NCBI GenBank assembly: GCA_036936605.1
Contig: JAUPFV010000005.1
Location: 2,965,670 to 3,029,669, forward strand
Length of the DNA: 64,000 nucleotides
Source: Limnanthes douglasii subsp. nivea
Lineage: Eukaryota; Streptophyta; Magnoliopsida; Brassicales; Limnanthaceae
Reading direction: 5' to 3'
Shown: positions 57,974-64,000 of the stretch, piece after piece
Numbering within the stretch: the stretch's first letter is position 1
Layout of the letters: each line of letters begins with the position of its first letter
Notes under the pieces: generated by a model
The model's input: only the letters and a program-made list of their open reading frames with translations
Database searches by the model: none
Told to the model about the DNA's origin: nothing
Made by a program: the position numbers and the translations under genes

Positions 57974-58527
57974 TCACTCTCTGATATAAAAAACAGGACT
58001 CGTTTTTGCAACGACATCATCTGTTGCGGCCACTACTGCTTCATCTGAATCATATCTGTGCAGCCGTATGAAATACAAACAAGCAAGCCATATGGCATAG
58101 CAACCATCAACCACACACGCAAGAACAATGACTCCAAATATGACAGCATATAGTAGATTAATATCAGATGATACATTAGCGTCAGTATCGACGTAATATT
58201 CACTATTATCAGTTGTTGTGTCGCAAGAAACACTGTCCCTTGTAAGAGCGCCTAAATCTGGAGTTTCCAATGGCCGGTACGGTTGAATATCCACAACCTG
58301 TTGTAGGTAATCATTGTAGGTTGAATCGGGTGGTGGTCTGCGAACACCTGTAATATAAATAACCAGACACAGGAAATGGAAATTTGATATAATCATTGAT
58401 GGAAGAAACATATAAACGTCTAAATATAGAAGAAAACATGATGATGAACATTTTACTTACAATTCGCAAAAGAAAATAGGAGAGACAGAGCTGAAAGAAA
58501 CAGAAAGAGATGGTGGGTAGTAACCAT
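57974..58527 (-). CDS. Small secreted-type single-pass membrane protein (family member B)
   Basis: Two exons: 58527-58461 and 58347-57974, 441 bases in frame, 146 residues. The signal peptide begins MVTTHHLFLFLSALSLLF. The ectodomain has PYRPLETPDLGALTRDSVSC, closely like member A (29746-30460), and TTTDNSEYYVDTDANVSSD. One membrane helix (VIFGVIVLACVVDGCYAIWL) is followed by a short tail with YFIRLHRYDSDEAVVAATD. The third exon of member A is not used: an in-frame TGA ends the protein in what would be the A tail region. Splice sites are GT-AG. No known domain. Expression cannot be judged from sequence. Confidence 0.6.
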
Positions 58528-58990
58528 TGGATATGTTAAGGTAATTGAAATCCATTACCAATTGTCTTTAAATATATAGTAGACGACATTGAAATGGTAA
58601 GCTTCGGGGGAATGTTCAATTTTTAATTACATACGAAGTATTCTTTGTTTTGAATATTTTTTACATAGTTTTTTATGATTGTTTTTGGATGTTTGTATGC
58701 ATATGAATTGATAAGGTTAGGGGAATGTTCTATTTTTAAATACATAGGAAGTATTTTCTGCTTTGAAATGTTTTATATAGTCTTTTACGATTGTTTTTTT
58801 TAATGTTTGTACAGTGTCTTCCAATAATACAAGCCTATCATGTTCTTTGTACAGTGTCTTCCAATAATACAGTGTCTGACTGTGTGTTGGTCAATCAAAC
58901 TTAAATGGTAAATCACCCACCTAGTATAAGGATAAGCTCTGCTATATAAATTTTCCCTCAGACTTTTAAAACAAACATAACATGAAAACT
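58528..58990 (-). promoter_or_regulatory. Upstream region of gene B with a tandem duplication
   Basis: Aligns with 30461-30865. The block from AATGTTC(T/A)ATTTTTAA to TTTTAATGTTTGTA occurs twice (about 58611-58700 and 58732-58831). A 33-base unit with TTTGTACAGTGTCTTCCAAT also repeats (58807-58872). The TATA-like GCTATATAAATTTTCCC lies at about 58939-58955. Confidence 0.5.
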
Positions 58991-59279
58991 GTTGTACAAA
59001 GCAGCAAAAAGGGAGGAAGATAATTTTTTATTACCAAGAAACCATTCAAATTTACAAGATACATTGCAGTGAAAAAACTATTTGCAAAAACAGTTTTTTT
59101 ATGTGTTTTTGTTTTTTATATTTCTACTTTAGTAAAACTAGATAATATAAGTATAAATCATTATAGAAGATAACGGTTTTTGATGACGTGCCAATATCTG
59201 AACCATTCAAGCAGCATATTGAATATTGATCGTTTATTTTATCAGTGACAGTTATCAAGACACAACTTAAATTTATGAA

Positions 59280-59886
59280 TTGGTCAAGCTTTGTAAATGC
59301 ATCATGTCTTCAGTATCTTCACACCTCTTTCATCAAAGACATCCCTGGTAAAATAATATTTGATATCTATAAGTTTGAACCTTTCATGATAGGCTTGGTG
59401 TTTACTTAAATGGATTGCAGCCGCACAAAAGATATTCACAATATTCTAATTCATACCAAACTAATTTGCAATACCTCTTACCCATATTGCTTCTTTTACT
59501 GCTTCTATCATTGCAATAAATTCAGGTTATGTTGTAGAACCCATATTGCTTCTTTTACTGCTTCTATCATTGCAATAAATTCAGGTTATGTTGTAGAAAG
59601 AGCTACTACAGGCTGATGAATTGATGTCTAATTTGTTGCAGTCACAAAGAAAGTGAAGACATAACTAGTAAGACTCTTCATTGTATCTATATTCGCTGCA
59701 AAGTTAGAATCCACAAAACCAACAATGGCATCTTCCACAGTATCTTGTTTCATATAATGTAGAGACAAATTCAAAGCACCCTTTATGTATCTTATCAACC
59801 ATTTAATAGCATCCCGATGCACTTGCGCTAGATTATAATCTAGTAACAACACTTATTGCTCACATAAGATCAGGTCTATAACATAC
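59280..59886 (-). mobile_element. Copia RNase H fragment
   Basis: The minus strand encodes HRDAIKWLIRYIKGALNLSL, IVGFVDSNFAANIDTMKSLT and SYVFTFFVTATN (59835-59631), then PVVALSTT, PEFIAMIEAVKEAIW (about 59610-59545), all Copia RNase H. A 59-base stretch is tandemly duplicated (59481-59539 and 59540-59598). The 5' side is cut by the Copia LTR at 59887. Confidence 0.7.
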
Positions 59887-60310
59887 TGTTGTGAATGAGT
59901 CGAATAGTGCCTTGACAGTGTACTGTGTCCGGCAGGACAGTTTTGTGTTGGATAGTGATATTGTCCAATTACTTCGAATAGTGCCTTGACAGTGTACTGT
60001 GTCCGGCAGGACTGTTTTGTGTTGGATAGTGATATTGTCCAATTACTTGAGTTAGTCTTGTGGTATGAGCCCATTAGGCCCATAGTCTAGTATGTCTATT
60101 AATTCCCTATAAATAGATTACTAGGGCGACACAAAACACAATCTGAAATCTGTAACCTTTTCTATCATAGTGAAACTCTTTTCTCTGGCGGCGCCCGTGG
60201 ACGTAGACAATTGTCGAACCACGTTAAATCCTGTGTTTCATTTAAATCTTTCATTCGCATATATTCTGTGCTTGAGACATTTTGTGATAATTGCATAGTA
60301 TTTTATAACA
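59887..60310 (+). repeat. 5' LTR of the near-intact Copia
   Basis: Contains two tandem 74-base units (59901-59974 and 59975-60048; CGAATAGTGCCTTGACAGTG) in the U3-like part and a TATA box CTATAAATAG (60107-60116). Ends in CA, with the primer binding site four bases downstream. Confidence 0.85.
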
Positions 60311-60314
60311 AAAT

Positions 60315-60328
60315 TGGTATCAGAGCCA
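60315..60328 (+). other. Primer binding site (initiator tRNA-Met)
   Basis: TGGTATCAGAGCCA, the standard complement of the initiator methionine tRNA 3' end used by plant Copia elements. Confidence 0.9.
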
Positions 60329-60367
60329 CGTGGTGAAATTAAGGCTTTTTGCAATTAGGGTTTCACA

Positions 60368-63300
60368 ATGGCGTCTACAGCAACAAAATACATGATTGAA
60401 AAATTTGATGGGGGATCCAGCTTTGCGTTGTGGAAGATTAAACTGAAATCTCCATTGGTACTGCAAGGGCTGTGGAAGGCTGTGGAGAATAAGTTACCAG
60501 AAGAGATGAAAGAAGAGGAGAAACAAGATCTTCAAGAAAGGGCTTTGTGCTGGATTTTAATGAGTGTGAAAGACAATGTGCTTTGCGAGATTAGTGGTGA
60601 TAAGACTGCTGCCTGCGCATGGAGAAAGCTAGGAGATCTTTACTCAGAGAAATCAATAGTAAACCGATTATATTTGAAGAAACGTTTGTATGATTTCAGA
60701 TTGAAAGAAGGTATGTCCATAACAGAGCACCTAGATAATTTTAAATCAATAATAATGGACTTGGAGAACATAGATATCAATATTGAGGATGATGATCAAG
60801 CTTTGTTTGTATTGAGATCGTTACGAGCTCCCTATGAAAACTTCGTAGATACCATTATGTATGGTAATGATAAGTTATCGCTAGCAGATGTCAAAGGGGT
60901 ACTGAAATCAAAAGAGATGAGACAGTTGCAGCCAGACAATCAAGCTGAAGGGGAAGGTCTTATGACTAGGGGAAGATCTAAAAGCAAAGCGAGTTATTTA
61001 AGAAGGAAGAACTTGAGGTCCAAGTCAAGGGTGAAGCACTCAAACTGTTATGAATGCGGTGAGCAGGGTCATTATAGGAGAGATTGTCCGAAACTGAATG
61101 GTAAGAAGGGAAATCAAAAGGAAAATGCAGCAAACATTGTTGAAGGTGTGAACGATTCCGACGATAGTGAAAACAGTGGTAAAGGAGATGTATTGTCCGT
61201 GAGTTCAGACTTTGGGCAAAACTCTTGGGTACTTGATACTGGCGCTACATATCACATGTGTCAGTTCAAGCAGTGGTTTGATACGTACAAGCCAATGCAG
61301 GGAACTGTCTATTTTGGGAACAATCATTCGTTGACTGTTGGTGGTATTGGTAACGTCAGAATTAGAATGTTTGACGGGGTTGTTAGAATCTTGACGTGCT
61401 GGCATGTTCCTGGGTTAAAAAGAAACCTGATTTCTCTTGGGACTCTAGACTCTCGGGGTTACAAGTACTATGCAGAAAATGGTGTAATCAAAGTGACAAA
61501 AGGCTCAATGGTATGCATGAAAGGTAGTTTGCAGAAGGGTCTTTACATTCTCCAGGGGAGTGTTGTTATGGGCGATGCTGCAGTAGCATCATCAAGGAGT
61601 AATAGCCAAAGTAGGCAGGATCAAAATAAGTTGTGGCATTGGCGTCTTGGTCACATGAGTGACAGAGGATTAGTTGTTTTGGGAAAGAGAGATTTGTTGA
61701 AAGGGTATAAAGCAGAATCATTGGGATTTTGTGAGCACTGTGTGTTTGGTAAACAAACTAGAGTCAAATTCAGCAAATCGGCTGTAAGAAAGACTAAAGG
61801 CACAGTGGACTACATTCACTCAGATCTTTGGGGTCCAAACAGAATTCCATCCAAGAGCGGAGCCAGATACTACATGAGTTTGATTGATGATTATTCAAGG
61901 ATGGTGTGGGTTTACTTTCTAAAAACGAAAGATGAGGCATATTCAACCTTTGTCAAATGGAAGACGATGATTGAGAAGCAAACAGGAAGAAAAATCAAAC
62001 ATCTTAGGACAGATAATGGGTTAGAATATTGCAGTCGTGAGTTCAACGAGTTCTGCAAAGCTGAGGGAATAGTGCGCCATCGCACTTGTTCTAGAACACC
62101 ACAACAGAATGGAGTCGCAGAAAGAATGAACAGAACGCTTTGTCACAAGGCACGAAGTATGCTCTCACATTCCGGTGTGGGAAAGGATTTTTGGGCTGAA
62201 GCTATCAATACAGCGTGTTACTTGGTGAATCGGTCTCCATCAACGGCTATTGATTGTAAAACTCCTTTTGAGATTTGGTCTGGATCGTCGGCTGATTATG
62301 AACATTTGAGGGTGTTTGGTTGTCCTGCGTATGCTCATGTGAGAGATGGTAAGCTTGAGCCGAGGGCAAAGAGATGCATATTTCTAGGATATGCTACTGG
62401 AGTGAAGGGATATAGGTTATGGTGTACCTCTCCAAAGTCTCCAGGTTTTCTCATCAGTAGGGACGTTACTTTTAATGAGTTTGCTTCGATAGATAGTCAG
62501 AAGATGTAGGAGAAATGGTCGAATCAGGATCGGTTGTGAGTGAACAGGTGGAGCTTGAAGTAGAATCAGTTCCTAGCAGGTCCAATAATTTAAGTGGTTC
62601 TGAGATGGATCCAGAATCAGGAGGTGAAGCGTCAGCATCAGATGATAGTGACGATGATACGCCTGAACCAGAACAACAACCTTATAGCATAGCATTGGGC
62701 AGAGAAAGAAGATATATTAGACTTCCAAAAAGGTATGTGAATCTAGTTTCATATGCTCTGTCAGTTGCAGAATAAGTTGAGATGCAGGAACCTAGTAGCT
62801 ACAAATAAGCTATAGCAAGTTCAGAGGCAGATCGATGGATTGGTGCTATGGGAGAAGAGATTGAATCTCTTCATAAGAATCAAACATGGAAGCTTGTTGA
62901 CTTGCCTAAAGGACAGAAGATAGTAGGCAGTAAATGGGTGTTCAAGAAAAAGGAAAGTAATCCAGAGGTTGAGGCATCTCGATTCAAAGCAAGACTGGTC
63001 GCTATGGGTTTTACTCAAAGGGAAGGAATCGACTTCAATGAACTGTTTTCTCCAGTGGTGAAGCATAGTTCGATTCGAGTTTTGTTAGCCAGAGTAGTTT
63101 TGCAAGATTTAGAGCTTGAGCAGTTGGATGTGAAGACTGCGTTTCTACATGGTGAATTGGAGGAGAAAATCTACATGAGACAACCAGAGGGATTTATCGA
63201 ACCTAATATGGAGGACAAAGTTTGTCTGCTGAAAAAGTCATTGTATGGTTTGAAACAGTCACCTAGGCAATGGTACAAACGTTTTGATACATTCATGGTG

Positions 63301-64000
63301 TCAAAAGGGTTCACGAGGAGTCCATATGATAGTTGTGTGTATCATCAAAATATGTCAGATGATTCTTATGTTTACTTGTTGTTGTATGTGGATGATATGC
63401 TTATTGCTGCTTGTAGTATGTCACACATTGTGCAGTTAAAGAAGCAGCTTAGTGCCGAGTTTGAGATGAAGGATCTGGGTAGAGCAAAGAAAATTCTTGG
63501 TATGGAGATTATCAGGAACATAAATTTAGGAACATTACACTTGTCTCAACGAAGCTATATTGAGAAAGTGTTAAAACGATTCAACATATTTGATGCTAAA
63601 ACAGTTAACATTCCTTTTGCTACTCATTTCAAGTTGTCTGCAGTAGAAGCGGCCAAGGACGATGCTGAGTTGGAACAAATGTCGAAGGTTCCATATGCAA
63701 GTGCAGTTGGTAGTATCATGTATGCTATGGTATGCACACGTCCTGATATTTCACATGCGGTTAGTGTAGTTAGCAGGTACATGGGATGTCCTGGGAAAGA
63801 ACACTGGCAGGCAGTGAAATGGATACTTCGGTATCCGAAGAATACTGTGAACGTTGGCTTAACTTTTAACAAAACCGATATTGGTGAATCGTTGAATGAT
63901 GTTGCAAGATCATTGGTTGGTTTTGTTGATTCTGATTTTGCAGGTGATATGGATAAAAGAAGATCTCTGACAGGATATGTATTTACTCTAGCTGGGAGTC
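60368..64000 (+). pseudogene. Copia gag-pol polyprotein (one frameshift, two stops; runs off the window)
   Basis: 713 residues are open at 60368-62509: gag (FDGGSSFALWKIKLKSPL), zinc knuckle CYECGEQGHYRRDC (61048-61089), protease WVLDTGATYHMC, pre-integrase LWHWRLGHMSDRGL, and integrase with HSDLWGP, LRTDNGLEYCS and TPQQNGVAERMNR. A one-base loss near 62503 shifts the frame to 62515. Two single-base stops (TAA 62773-62775 and 62806-62808) follow. RT then reads on: GSKWVFKKKESNPEVEASRF, LEQLDVKTAFLHGELE, LYGLKQSPRQWYKRF, YLLLYVDDMLIAA (YVDD) and MKDLGRAKKILGMEI. RNase H starts (VGFVDSDFAGDMDKRRSLTG) and is cut by the window end. Family order is that of plant Copia (Tnt1/Tork-like). Confidence 0.9.

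Larger units (their letters stand above)
59887..64000 (+). mobile_element. Near-intact Copia retrotransposon, 3' end outside the window
   Basis: The 5' LTR is 59887-60310 (TGTTGTGAATG to TTATAACA), with the primer binding site TGGTATCAGAGCCA at 60315-60328 and one gag-pol reading from 60368. The preceding 5 bases CATAC should be half of the target duplication. It is the best preserved element here, with only one frameshift and two stops seen in 3.6 kb of coding sequence. Confidence 0.9.

Overview
The window looks like repeat-rich nuclear DNA of a eudicot plant. Genes carry GT-AG introns, the base composition is AT-rich, and transposon remains cover most of it: Copia, Gypsy, TRIM, hAT, LINE and tRNA-derived SINE. 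Host-gene fragments resemble plant families (LIL3, DTX/MATE, Phox/CLMP1 PB1 proteins, condensin CAP-D3, plant mobile domain). The species cannot be told from the sequence alone.

Layout. 1-5.9 kb is the right part of a hAT element (hAT-A). 5.9-11.3 kb holds two relics of the upstream region of a receptor-type gene, broken by a LINE fragment, SINEs and a 3 kb non-autonomous hAT that carries a LIL3 exon. 11.6-14 kb is a dead Copia, and 14.7-15.6 kb a plant-mobile-domain relic. 17.2-20.8 kb is the best host gene: a nine-exon, 593-residue malectin-like/LRR membrane protein without a kinase. 24.6-24.9 kb is a palindromic 34-bp minisatellite, 25.7-26.6 kb a CAP-D3 pseudogene and 26.7-29.4 kb another dead Copia. 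29.7-30.5 kb is a small signal-peptide/transmembrane gene, with a paralogue at 58.0-58.5 kb and a broken, split copy at 39.5-42.5 kb. 30.9-38.9 kb is a Copia whose 5' LTR was hit by a second, opposite-strand Copia; that inner element has lost nearly all of pol and carries cDNA-like pieces of two host genes (PB1 protein and MATE transporter). 41.4-42.1 kb is a complete TRIM with target duplication. 42.8-48.2 kb is a Gypsy relic interrupted by an internally deleted Copia. 48.2-57.4 kb is a Copia gag split by an 8.1 kb hAT (hAT-B, perfect 8-bp target duplication). 59.3-64 kb is a Copia relic interrupted by a nearly intact, young Copia that runs off the window.

How it fits together. The intact host genes all lie on the minus strand and encode secreted or membrane proteins: the kinase-less malectin/LRR protein and the orphan small transmembrane family. 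They look like members of local duplications whose other copies are shredded by insertions. The most notable features are the host-gene-carrying Copia, the hAT family with an extra divergent ORF seen in both copies, and two paralogous stretches that each preserve the empty site for the other's hAT insertion.
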